22,867 bases of DNA from Oscillospiraceae bacterium. Its GTDB lineage: Bacteria > Bacillota > Clostridia > Oscillospirales > Ruminococcaceae. The DNA lies in the NCBI GenBank assembly GCA_015067125.1, contig SVNB01000009.1, forward strand, positions 1 through 22,867, in the 5' to 3' direction. Of this stretch, positions 13,720 to 21,224 are shown in pieces. The notes under the pieces are model-generated. The model ran no database searches and was not told the DNA's origin. It was given only the letters and a program-made list of their open reading frames with translations. Both the position numbers and the translations under genes were made by a program. The first letter of the stretch is position 1. Each line of letters begins with the position of its first letter.

Positions 13720-14484
13720 TTATTTTTTCGAATCCTCATAGACCATTTTTATTCCTTCCAGCGGCAGGCGCTGGTCAACCTGGTCAAAAAGGTTTTCTTC
13801 CGCAAAAAGACGGGCAAAGCCGCCGGTGGCAACAACTTTTGCGTTTGCGCCAACACAGGCTTTAAGATTCTGCACCATTTTTTCTATGGCACCAAGATAT
13901 CCGTAATATGCACCGCTTTGCATGGAAGAAACGGTGTTTTTGCCAAGGGCAAAATCCGGTTTAAGAATTTCCACCTTCGGCAGTTTTGCGGCCTTTTCAT
14001 AAAGGGCATCCATGCTGGTTTTGATGCCGGGATAGATTATGCCGCCCAGATATTCGCCGTTTACAGAAACCGCCTCGCAGGTGGTGGCGGTGCCAAAATC
14101 CACAATAATAAGCGGGCCGCCGTATTTTTTATACGCGGCGTAAGAATCCACAAGCCGGTCCGCGCCAACCTCTTTTGGGTTTTCATAAAGATTTGGCATA
14201 TTGCAAAAAATGTTTTCGCCGATGACAAGGGGTTCACGGTCAAAATATTTTTTTACCGCGCTGCAAACGGAATAGTTTACCTGGGGCACAACGGAACTTA
14301 TAACAACGTCTTCGACTTTTTCCACGGGGATTTTTTTATATTCAAAATATTGGGTTACAAAAAGTCCCACTTCGTCCGAAGTGATATCTCTTTTGGAACC
14401 AAGACGAAAAACCCCTTCAAGCTTTTCGCCCTCATAAATTCCAAATTCCATGGTGGTGTTCCCGATGTCGATAACAAGGATCAT
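13720..14484 (-). CDS. coaX: Type III pantothenate kinase
   Basis: 254-aa CoaX, which phosphorylates pantothenate in the first step of coenzyme A synthesis in the cytoplasm. It belongs to the ASKHA fold. The phosphate-1 motif DIGNTT is at 6-11 with the conserved Asp6. GADR (107-110) binds pantothenate, the phosphate-2 motif DFGTATT is at 129-135 with the catalytic base Asp129, and GG-I-PG follows (147-153). An adenosine-type TGG is at 220-222. The length is normal. The start ATG overlaps the stop of the upstream glycosyltransferase (ATGA), and its RBS AAAGGAG lies inside that gene, so the two are translationally coupled. It is the last gene of the minus-strand operon. Unlike many bacteria, the neighbour is neither birA nor hslO. 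Confidence 0.95.
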   Translation of the reverse strand: MILVIDIGNTTMEFGIYEGEKLEGVFRLGSKRDITSDEVGLFVTQYFEYKKIPVEKVEDVVISSVVPQVNYSVCSAVKKYFDREPLVIGENIFCNMPNLYENPKEVGADRLVDSYAAYKKYGGPLIIVDFGTATTCEAVSVNGEYLGGIIYPGIKTSMDALYEKAAKLPKVEILKPDFALGKNTVSSMQSGAYYGYLGAIEKMVQNLKACVGANAKVVATGGFARLFAEENLFDQVDQRLPLEGIKMVYEDSKK

Positions 14485-15737
14485 TTTATGTTCTCCTTTT
14501 GTTTAACAAGATTATCTGTCAGCGAATAATATTCCTTTGCAAAATTTTTAAAAGAAATTTTTTCCGCAAAGGATTTGTTGGATTCTCCAAGAATATCTCT
14601 GTCTGCGCAAGGCATTTCTAAAAGAGCTTTTATTCCAAGGCGGATACTTTCTTTATTGCGCGGCTTTGTGATTATCGTGCCGCCGCTTTTGCGAAAAAAA
14701 TCCGCCCAGTGCTCCGCTGCGGCTATAACCGGCCTGCCGGAAAGAAAAACCTGCGAAAAAACGTCCTGTTCCGGAGCAAAACCTTTTAAAAAACCGTTTT
14801 CAGAAAGATAAACTCCGTCCGCGGCAGAAAGAATATAAGAAAGTTCTTCGGCCGGAATATCCTCCGCAAAAAACACGTTGGTCAGGCTTTTTTCTGCGGC
14901 AAGGTGCCGGTAATATTTTTTCTTTGTGCCTTCAAGCAAAAATACCAAAGAAAATTTTTTATCAAATCCGGAACAAACGGCCATAAGTTCATCTATGGAA
15001 AAACCAAATTCCAGCGGAACGGCGCAGCAGAGCAAAAAAGCGCCGCCTTCTTTAAACGCGCAAAGTTTTTCAAAAGCCATAACCGCTTTGGAGGAAGGCT
15101 CTTTGCAGTATTCTATGGGCGGAAGCTCCGCCGGAAAAATTCCGGAAGAGTGAGAAAAACAGCTTTGCGCTTTTGGGAAAAAACCAATCACCGCGTCGCT
15201 TTTTTCAAAAGCGGTGCGGCATTCTTTTTTAAGCACGGCAAACAGGGGATTTAAAGAAGAAACCGCTTTGGAAGATAAAAGAAATTCCTTTGGCGAGCAC
15301 GCAAGTTCCGTTATAAGCACACAGTTTCTGTCCTCCGCAATTTTTGCCGCGGCAGAACAGGCGGTGGGCAGGGTACCTGCGCAGATAACCGCATCCGGGG
15401 TAAAAATTCCGCCAAAGCAGGCGGAGTTTTTATAAACCGAAGAAGAAAACAAAATTTCTTCTTTAATGCAGGCAGTTTTTTCGGATTTTTTGCCGAAAAC
15501 CCGAACAGAAGCCATGCTTATGCCGTCCCTTTGGTAAAATTCTATGGGAGCTTTTTTATCAAAGGAAAGTTCCGGCCGAATAAGCAGAACGTTTGCTCCA
15601 AAAGAAGAAAATTCCTTCGCAAGCAAAAAATGCCGTTGGCGGTTTTCTTTTATTATCCGCAAAAATTCCGCTTTTTCAAAAGTACCATAGCTGCCCTTAT
15701 CCGGAAGAATATCCGGATCTATAATAAGTATGTTCAA
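14481..15737 (-). CDS. GT4-like (GT-B fold) glycosyltransferase, divergent
   Basis: 418-aa protein with the look of a GT-B glycosyltransferase. The first Rossmann strand is MNILIIDPD, followed by GSYGTFEKAEF (15-25) and AKEFSSFGANVLLIRPE (40-56). The second half holds ADGVYLSENGF and a SGRPVIAA stretch, and ends in a long C-terminal helix. In GT4 enzymes a conserved E-x7-E pair binds the nucleotide sugar; here the corresponding region reads GFAPEQDVFSQVFLSGRPV and the second Glu position is not clear. The enzyme may therefore be degenerate or unusual. The start is TTG (minus, 15737-15735) with only a distant AAGGGCGG upstream, so the start is less certain. It lies 85 bp after smc and overlaps coaX by 4 bases. 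The acceptor sugar is unknown; a surface polysaccharide is possible. Confidence 0.7.
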   Translation of the reverse strand: MNILIIDPDILPDKGSYGTFEKAEFLRIIKENRQRHFLLAKEFSSFGANVLLIRPELSFDKKAPIEFYQRDGISMASVRVFGKKSEKTACIKEEILFSSSVYKNSACFGGIFTPDAVICAGTLPTACSAAAKIAEDRNCVLITELACSPKEFLLSSKAVSSLNPLFAVLKKECRTAFEKSDAVIGFFPKAQSCFSHSSGIFPAELPPIEYCKEPSSKAVMAFEKLCAFKEGGAFLLCCAVPLEFGFSIDELMAVCSGFDKKFSLVFLLEGTKKKYYRHLAAEKSLTNVFFAEDIPAEELSYILSAADGVYLSENGFLKGFAPEQDVFSQVFLSGRPVIAAAEHWADFFRKSGGTIITKPRNKESIRLGIKALLEMPCADRDILGESNKSFAEKISFKNFAKEYYSLTDNLVKQKENIK

Positions 15738-15801
15738 GGAAAAATCAGACCGCCCTTCACAGTCCCAACCGGGATATAAAAGTCTTTATTCTGATTTTTC
15801 C
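15738..15801 (-). other. Long-loop inverted repeat between smc and the glycosyltransferase gene
   Basis: A perfect 12-bp inverted repeat (GGAAAAATCAGA at 15738-15749, TCTGATTTTTCC at 15790-15801) encloses 40 nt. The 3' arm in the mRNA touches the TTG start codon of the glycosyltransferase. The internal AAGGGCGG is the only RBS candidate. The structure could act as a processing site, a weak terminator after smc, or a translational control element. No known riboswitch class was recognised. Confidence 0.5.
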
Positions 15802-15822
15802 CCGAAAATTTTTAAATTATAC

Positions 15823-18800
15823 TTATTTTTCTATTTTTTCAACTTCCGCAAGGGTAAGTTCCAGAAGTTTGGAAACGCCCTCTTCCTGCATGGTAACGCC
15901 GTAAAGACGGTCGGCGTGTTCCATGGTTCCGCGGCGGTGGGTAATGGCGATGAACTGGGTGTTTTCCGTAAGGCGGAGCAGATAATCCGCGTAGCGGTCA
16001 ACGTTCGCTTCGTCAAGGGCGGCCTCGATCTCGTCCAGAATGCAGAACGGAGCGGGGCGCACTTTAAGAATGGCAAAATAGATGGCAATGGCAACAAAGG
16101 TCTGCTCGCCGCCGGAAAGAGAAGCAAGGTTGTTGATTATCTTGCCCGGAGGCTGAACGGTTATCTCTATGCCGGATTCCAGCACGTTATCCGGATCGGT
16201 AAGAGTAAGCTTTGCTTCGCCGCCGCCAAAAAGTTCTTTAAAGACCACCGCAAAGTTTCCGGCAATCTGGGTAAAGCGGTCGAGGAAGATGGTGCGCATC
16301 TGTCCCATAAGGCTGCGGATAAGGCCGCGCAGTTCGTCACGGGATTTTTCCGCATCTTCTATCTGGGCTTTCATAAATTCGTAGCGTTCGCTTACTTCTT
16401 TATATTCTTCTATTGCAGAAACGTTTACGGAACCCAAAGCCTTTATTTTGCTGCGCAGTTCGTTAAGACGGCGCTGGGCTTTTTGCGGTTCCGCAATTTC
16501 TTCCGCAATTTCTTCCGCCATGCTGTATGTAATGCTGTATTCGTCCCAAAGCTGGCTTATGATTCTGTCATAATCCTTCTGCATTTCGTCCATACGGGCG
16601 CGGGCCCTTGCAAGCTTAACAGAAGCTTCTTCTCTGCGGCCAACGGTATCTTTCTGGGCGGTGCGTTCTTCGGTGGTGCGGCGTTCAAAATCCTGACGCT
16701 GTGCGAAAAGCGCAGAAATTTCTTCTCTTGCTTTTTCAGAAAGTTCCGTAAGGCGCAGTTTTTCGTCTTCGATTTCTTTGATTTCCGCTTCCAAAGCGGC
16801 GTTTTTATCAAAAACGGTGGCTTTGCGGCTTTCAAGCTCCGCAATTTTTTCTTCGCGGCGTTCGCGGTTTTCCAAAAGCTGTTCTATGGCGTTTTCGATG
16901 GCCTCGATATCTTTTTGCACAATGGCAGCAGAAAGCGCAAGTGCAGAAAGCTCTGCGGCGTTTTTGCTTTCTTTTTCGCCGATGGCAGAAAGCTTTGCTT
17001 CTATGGCAGAAGCTTCTTCTGCGGCGGCGTTTTTCTTTTCAAGGCGCTGTGCGGAAAGCTTGTTATATTCTTCTATGCGGCTTTCTGCTTCCGCAATGGC
17101 TTTGCCAAGAATTTCTTTTTGGGTTTCCGCTTCCGTTCCGGCGGCTTCCGCATCAGAAATCTGCATAATAAGGCGTTTTTTCTCGCCTTCCGCACGGATT
17201 TTATCTTCGGAAAGGGTGCGAAGTTCGCTTTCGGTAGCAAGAGAATCCGCCTCCATGGCAGAAATTTCTTCTTTAAGGCGGCTGTAATCCCCTTCGCCGG
17301 AAGCAAGAAGTTTTTCCGCCGCGGCGGCTTTTTCAAGCAGGCTTTCGATTTCCTGTTTTCTGGAAAGAATGCCCGCGGATTTTACGTTGGAACCGCCGGT
17401 TAAAGAACCGCCGGCGTTTACAAGCTGTCCATCAAGGGTTACAATGCGGAATTTATATCCGAATTTTTTTGCAATGGCAACGGCACAGTCCAGATCTTCT
17501 GCCACAACAATGCGTCCTAAAACGGATTTTACAACGCCGTCGTATTTGGAATCGTTTTTAACAAGGTCACAGCCGATGCCGATAAATCCGTCGCAATCCG
17601 CAAGGCCCCGTTCTTCAAGGCGGCTGCCCTTAACAGAAGTAAGCGGAAGAAAAGTAACGCGGCCGCGGCCCTGTTCTTTAAGCATTTTAATGGCTTTTTT
17701 TGCGGCGTCCTCATCGGTTACAACAATGTTCTGCAAAGCGGCGCCCACGGCGGTTTCTATAGCAAGGGAATATTTTGCATCTACGGAAAGAATTTTGGAA
17801 ACCGGCTCAAGAATTCCGCGCAAAGCGCCGGCGGCGCCCTTATCCAGAACGTATTTTACGCTTTGGCCAAAGCCTTCCATATTTCGTTCCAGATCCTGCA
17901 AAAGCTTTGCCTTCTGGGCAAAGTTATCCGCATCGCGGCGGATTTTGTTGCGCTTTTCTTCCAGTTCCGCAAGCTGTTTTTTGCGCAGGTCGCGCTTCAT
18001 CAGCATACCGGCCTTGGAGTTATTTATGCTTTCGGTTTTATCTTCGATCTCATCAAGAAGGTCGTTTACTTCAATAAGTTCGGCCTTGTAACCGTCAACA
18101 AGCGCAAGCTTTTGCCCCGCAGAAAGAGAAAGCTGTTCAAGGCGTTCTTCGTACTGCGCCTTATCGCTTTTTGCGGTGGCAAGCACAACGCTTATATGGC
18201 CAAGTTCGGTATCCGCTTCAGCAATTTTTGCTTCGGAAGCAAGTTTTTCTTCCAAAGCGGCGGCTTTTTCCGCAAAAATGCTTCCGCCAAGGGTGTTAAG
18301 GCGCTGTTTTTCATCGTCAAGTTTTTTTGCCTCTGCCTCTTTTGCCTCAAGCTCGGCTTTGCGCAAAGTCATGGCGGTTTCGCCCTGGCTTGTGGAGGAA
18401 GAAAGATTTTCTATTTCTTCATCTATGCGCGCGATTTCTGTTCCGTTGTGCTCAATATCGTTGTGACAAACGGCGGCTTTTGCGGTAAGTTCGCCAAGGG
18501 CGCTTTCGTTTTCGGTTATTTTTTCTCGTTTTTCCTCAACGGCGGAATCTATATCCTTAACCTGCTCGTAAAGGGCGTTTATGCGCTCTTCCGCAGTGTT
18601 GTAATCGGAATCCAGAGTATCGTATTCGCTTTGAAAAACGCCGATGGTGCTGTTCTGTTCCGCAAGCTGGCTTTTAAGGCGGCGCAAAGAACGCATCCAG
18701 ACGGAAATTTCAAGGGATTTTTTCTCTTCGGAATATTCAAGAAATTTTTTAGCTTTTTCGGATTGTTCCAGCAGAGGACCGACCCTTTCTTCCAAAGCAG

Positions 18801-19386
18801 AAAGGTTATCGCGCAGGCGCAAAAGGTTATCATCCGCTTTTGCAAGGCTTTTTTCTGCTTCTTCCTTGCGGTAACGGAATTTGGAAATTCCGGCGGCTTC
18901 TTCAAAAATCTCTCTGCGCTGGCCCGGTTTGGCGCTTACTATTTCGGCAATTTTGCCCTGGCCGATAATGGAATATCCGTCCCTGCCAAGGCCGGTATCC
19001 ATAAAAAGTTCGTTTATATCTTTAAGGCGGCAGGTTTTATCGCCTATGCGGTAATCGGAATCTCCGTTGCGGTAATACTTGCGCGAAACAATAACCTCGT
19101 CCGTATCAAGGGGCAGGCTTCTGTCTGTATTATCAAAACAAATGCGAACTTCGGCAAAGCCGTGGGCATGACGAAGATGAGTGCCGTTAAAAATAACGTC
19201 CTCCATTTTTCCGCCGCGCAGCGCTTTTGTGGATTGTTCGCCCAGAACCCAGCGCACGGCATCGCTTATGTTACTTTTTCCGCTTCCGTTGGGGCCAACA
19301 ACGGCGGTCATGCCGCGGCCATAGTTAAGGCGGGTTTTATCCGGAAAAGACTTGAATCCGGAAAGTTCAAGATATTTTAAAAACAA
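15823..19386 (-). CDS. smc: Chromosome segregation ATPase SMC
   Basis: 1187-aa SMC, the ATPase subunit of the bacterial condensin SMC-ScpAB that compacts and segregates the chromosome. The Walker A GPNGSGKSN is at 31-39. Coiled coil 1 runs about 170-505, and the hinge about 505-670 (including RGRVTFLPL and LDGQLVNAGGSLTGGS). Coiled coil 2 runs to about 1020. The ABC signature is LSGGEQ (1090-1095), where many relatives have LSGGEK, and Walker B is CILDEIEAALDEANV with D1118 and E1119. The length is normal. The start codon is TTG, chosen because it precedes FLKYLELSGFKSF, the usual N-terminus, and has AAGGAAG 7 nt upstream. A B-type repeat and a TATAAT box lie just upstream. In most Bacillota ftsY follows smc; here it does not. 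Confidence 0.97.
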   Translation of the reverse strand: MFLKYLELSGFKSFPDKTRLNYGRGMTAVVGPNGSGKSNISDAVRWVLGEQSTKALRGGKMEDVIFNGTHLRHAHGFAEVRICFDNTDRSLPLDTDEVIVSRKYYRNGDSDYRIGDKTCRLKDINELFMDTGLGRDGYSIIGQGKIAEIVSAKPGQRREIFEEAAGISKFRYRKEEAEKSLAKADDNLLRLRDNLSALEERVGPLLEQSEKAKKFLEYSEEKKSLEISVWMRSLRRLKSQLAEQNSTIGVFQSEYDTLDSDYNTAEERINALYEQVKDIDSAVEEKREKITENESALGELTAKAAVCHNDIEHNGTEIARIDEEIENLSSSTSQGETAMTLRKAELEAKEAEAKKLDDEKQRLNTLGGSIFAEKAAALEEKLASEAKIAEADTELGHISVVLATAKSDKAQYEERLEQLSLSAGQKLALVDGYKAELIEVNDLLDEIEDKTESINNSKAGMLMKRDLRKKQLAELEEKRNKIRRDADNFAQKAKLLQDLERNMEGFGQSVKYVLDKGAAGALRGILEPVSKILSVDAKYSLAIETAVGAALQNIVVTDEDAAKKAIKMLKEQGRGRVTFLPLTSVKGSRLEERGLADCDGFIGIGCDLVKNDSKYDGVVKSVLGRIVVAEDLDCAVAIAKKFGYKFRIVTLDGQLVNAGGSLTGGSNVKSAGILSRKQEIESLLEKAAAAEKLLASGEGDYSRLKEEISAMEADSLATESELRTLSEDKIRAEGEKKRLIMQISDAEAAGTEAETQKEILGKAIAEAESRIEEYNKLSAQRLEKKNAAAEEASAIEAKLSAIGEKESKNAAELSALALSAAIVQKDIEAIENAIEQLLENRERREEKIAELESRKATVFDKNAALEAEIKEIEDEKLRLTELSEKAREEISALFAQRQDFERRTTEERTAQKDTVGRREEASVKLARARARMDEMQKDYDRIISQLWDEYSITYSMAEEIAEEIAEPQKAQRRLNELRSKIKALGSVNVSAIEEYKEVSERYEFMKAQIEDAEKSRDELRGLIRSLMGQMRTIFLDRFTQIAGNFAVVFKELFGGGEAKLTLTDPDNVLESGIEITVQPPGKIINNLASLSGGEQTFVAIAIYFAILKVRPAPFCILDEIEAALDEANVDRYADYLLRLTENTQFIAITHRRGTMEHADRLYGVTMQEEGVSKLLELTLAEVEKIEK

Positions 19387-19420
19387 GTTTTCACTTCCTT
19401 GCTTCAGGAATCATTAAAAG

Positions 19421-19426
19421 ATTATA
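19421..19426 (-). promoter_or_regulatory. Possible -10 box for smc next to a repeat
   Basis: A TATAAT hexamer on the minus strand lies 34 bases upstream of the smc TTG start. The region where a -35 would sit belongs to the B-type repeat (19429-19490) and reads CACCTT, a poor match. An internal promoter for smc is possible but weakly supported. Confidence 0.35.
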
Positions 19427-19428
19427 AA

Positions 19429-19490
19429 GCCTTCCCAGAGGGGAAGGTGGATTTCCCGCAGCTTGCTGCGGGAAAGACGGATGAGGGATT
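19429..19490 (+). repeat. B-type repeat inside the housekeeping operon
   Basis: A single B module stands in the 144-bp gap between the radical-SAM gene and smc. The outer stem is CCTTCCC / GGGAAGG (19430-19436 and 19441-19447). The inner stem TTTCCCGCAG / CTGCGGGAAA (19452-19461 and 19466-19475, loop CTTG) is the longest of all copies, and the tail is GACGGATGAGGGATT. The operon transcript (minus strand) would carry both hairpins. Confidence 0.8.
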
Positions 19491-19530
19491 AACAGGTAAC
19501 GCGGAGCGCTTACGACAGTTTGTTAAAAGG

Positions 19531-20538
19531 TTATTGCATTCCTGCCATCATAACTTCAAAATCGCCGGAATTCAGTTTTTTATCCGGAACGATTTTTATA
19601 TCATAGCCAAGGCTTTGCCAGTGTTCTATGTTGCTTTTGTGCTGGCCGGTGCATTTGGAAACATCTGCCGGCGCAACAGAAAGAATATAGCTTCCTTTTG
19701 GCAGCCGTGTGAGCATGGGCGCTATTTTTTTGCGGAAGCGCAGGCTTTCGCAAATTTCGCGGAAGGCCGGATGATAGGGTCCGGCCACAAGGTTGTCTTC
19801 AAGAGAAACCTCCGCATGAAGGCCAAGACGGATAACTTTTATGCCATAAAGTTCAAAAATATCCAAAAGCTCGGCACATTCCGCCGCGGCTTCTTCCACG
19901 GTCTGGGGTATGTATGCGCCGTTTTCGTACCATTTTGCCATAAGAGTGTTTTTGAGCACCAGCGTGGGATAGATGCGCATGGTTTCCGGTTTAAGGGAAG
20001 CAAACTTTGCCGCGGTGAGCACGTCATCTTCTTTGGAAGAACCCGGCATACCGGTCATCATTTGCAAACCAAGAGAAAAACCGGCGTTTTTAATAAGATC
20101 GCAGGCTTTTTGGGTATCCGCAAAGCTGTGGCCGCGGCGGTTTCTGGCAAGAACCTCATCGCTGCAGCTTTGGGCGCCAAGCTCTATGGAAGTTACTCCG
20201 TATTCCTTGAGCACGCCGAGCACCTCTTCATCAATGGCATCCGGCCGGGTGCTTATGCGTATGCCGGAAAAAGCTTTTCTGTCTATCCATTTTTTTGCCG
20301 GAGCCAGAAGGCTTATCATAAGTTCCCGTGGAATCATAGTAAAACTGCCGCCGAAAAACGCGATTTCGCTTTTTTCCGCAAAGCCATGAAGCTCCCTTGC
20401 GGCTTTTTTAAGGGTTTTATCAATTTCTTCCGGGGTGGGCACGCCGTTTTCTCCGGTGATGGAGTTCTGATCGCAGAATGAGCACCGGTGCGGGCACCCG
20501 ACCATGGGAACAAAAAATGCTACGTTTGCGTGCTTCAT
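19531..20538 (-). CDS. Radical SAM protein of the Elp3-like family
   Basis: 335-aa radical-SAM enzyme. The iron-sulfur motif C15-PHR-C19-SF-C22 fits CxxxCxxC, with the phenylalanine typical of position 21. Further family stretches are FFGGSFTMIPRE (61-72), ISTRPDAID (94-102), SIELGAQS (116-123) and the LGLQMMTGMPGSS segment. A C-terminal extension (about 230-335) follows the barrel, as in Elp3-like proteins with the Radical_SAM_C domain; no acetyltransferase domain is attached. It overlaps rnc by 4 bases at its start and lies upstream of smc. This rnc - radical SAM - smc order is seen in other Clostridia. The substrate is unknown; tRNA modification is an inference from the Elp3 relationship. 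Confidence 0.92.
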   Translation of the reverse strand: MKHANVAFFVPMVGCPHRCSFCDQNSITGENGVPTPEEIDKTLKKAARELHGFAEKSEIAFFGGSFTMIPRELMISLLAPAKKWIDRKAFSGIRISTRPDAIDEEVLGVLKEYGVTSIELGAQSCSDEVLARNRRGHSFADTQKACDLIKNAGFSLGLQMMTGMPGSSKEDDVLTAAKFASLKPETMRIYPTLVLKNTLMAKWYENGAYIPQTVEEAAAECAELLDIFELYGIKVIRLGLHAEVSLEDNLVAGPYHPAFREICESLRFRKKIAPMLTRLPKGSYILSVAPADVSKCTGQHKSNIEHWQSLGYDIKIVPDKKLNSGDFEVMMAGMQ

Positions 20539-21224
20539 TCGCCCATCAGCTCCAGTGCTTCTTTTGCGGCAATCTGTTCGGCAGATTTTTTGCTTTTGCC
20601 GATGCCGTGACCGATGACGTTGCTGTTGAGCATAACGTCCACTTCAAAGCGTTTGTCGTGGTCCGGGCCGCTTTCTCCCACAAGAACGTAAGAAAGCCTT
20701 TCTTCAGGGTTTTTCTGGATAATTTCCTGCAAAAGGGTTTTATAATCACGGAAGGGCACGTTTTCTACGTGTTCCAAAGCCTTTTTAACAAAGCGGAGCA
20801 CCACTTCGGTTGCAGGTTCTATGCCGCCGTCAAGATAAATTGCGGCGAGCACGGCTTCAAAAGCATCCGCAAGAATAGAAGGTCTTTCGCGGCCGCCCAT
20901 AAGCTCTTCGCCGTGTCCAAGGCGAAGGAAAGAACCCATTTCAAGTTCCTGAGAAAATCCGCAAAGAGATTTTTCGCATACAAGAGAAGCCCTGAGTTTG
21001 GTAAGCTCCCCTTCGGGAAGTTTTGTATAGTTTTCAAAAATGTAATCGGAAACAATGATGCTCAAAACCGCGTCGCCAAGAAATTCCTGGCGTTCGTTAT
21101 AGGGAACATGGTTCTTTGTTTCGTTGGCAAAGGAAGAATGTGTAACGCCGGTTTCAAGGAATTTTATGTTTTTAAACTTGTATCCAAGCTTTTCTTCCAG
21201 CAAAGAAAGATTTTTGGTGCTCAT
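20535..21224 (-). CDS. rnc: Ribonuclease III
   Basis: 229-aa RNase III, which cuts double-stranded RNA during rRNA and mRNA processing. The nuclease domain carries the signature NERQEFLGDAVL (43-54) with E47 and D51. The second metal-binding pair is D120 and E123 in LADAFEAVL. A double-stranded-RNA-binding domain follows (about 158-226), ending with the Lys/Ala-rich helix GKSKKSAEQIAAKEAL. The length is normal. The start ATG has GAGGAGG 7 nt upstream and overlaps the plsX stop by 4 bases; the rnc stop overlaps the radical-SAM start the same way. The gene is thus tightly coupled in the operon. Confidence 0.97.
   Translation of the reverse strand: MSTKNLSLLEEKLGYKFKNIKFLETGVTHSSFANETKNHVPYNERQEFLGDAVLSIIVSDYIFENYTKLPEGELTKLRASLVCEKSLCGFSQELEMGSFLRLGHGEELMGGRERPSILADAFEAVLAAIYLDGGIEPATEVVLRFVKKALEHVENVPFRDYKTLLQEIIQKNPEERLSYVLVGESGPDHDKRFEVDVMLNSNVIGHGIGKSKKSAEQIAAKEALELMGE

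Noticed and set aside
15750..15789. Known riboswitch in the smc-glycosyltransferase gap
   Set aside because: The 40-nt loop contains no motif of preQ1, SAM, TPP, glycine, c-di-GMP or ZTP classes that I can recognise, so it is reported only as an unexplained inverted repeat.
15730..19380. Long open frames on the plus strand opposite smc (557 and 505 codons)
   Set aside because: They lie wholly antisense to a clear SMC coding sequence, encode Phe/Lys/Gly-rich low-information protein, and have no RBS. They reflect the codon bias of the real gene.
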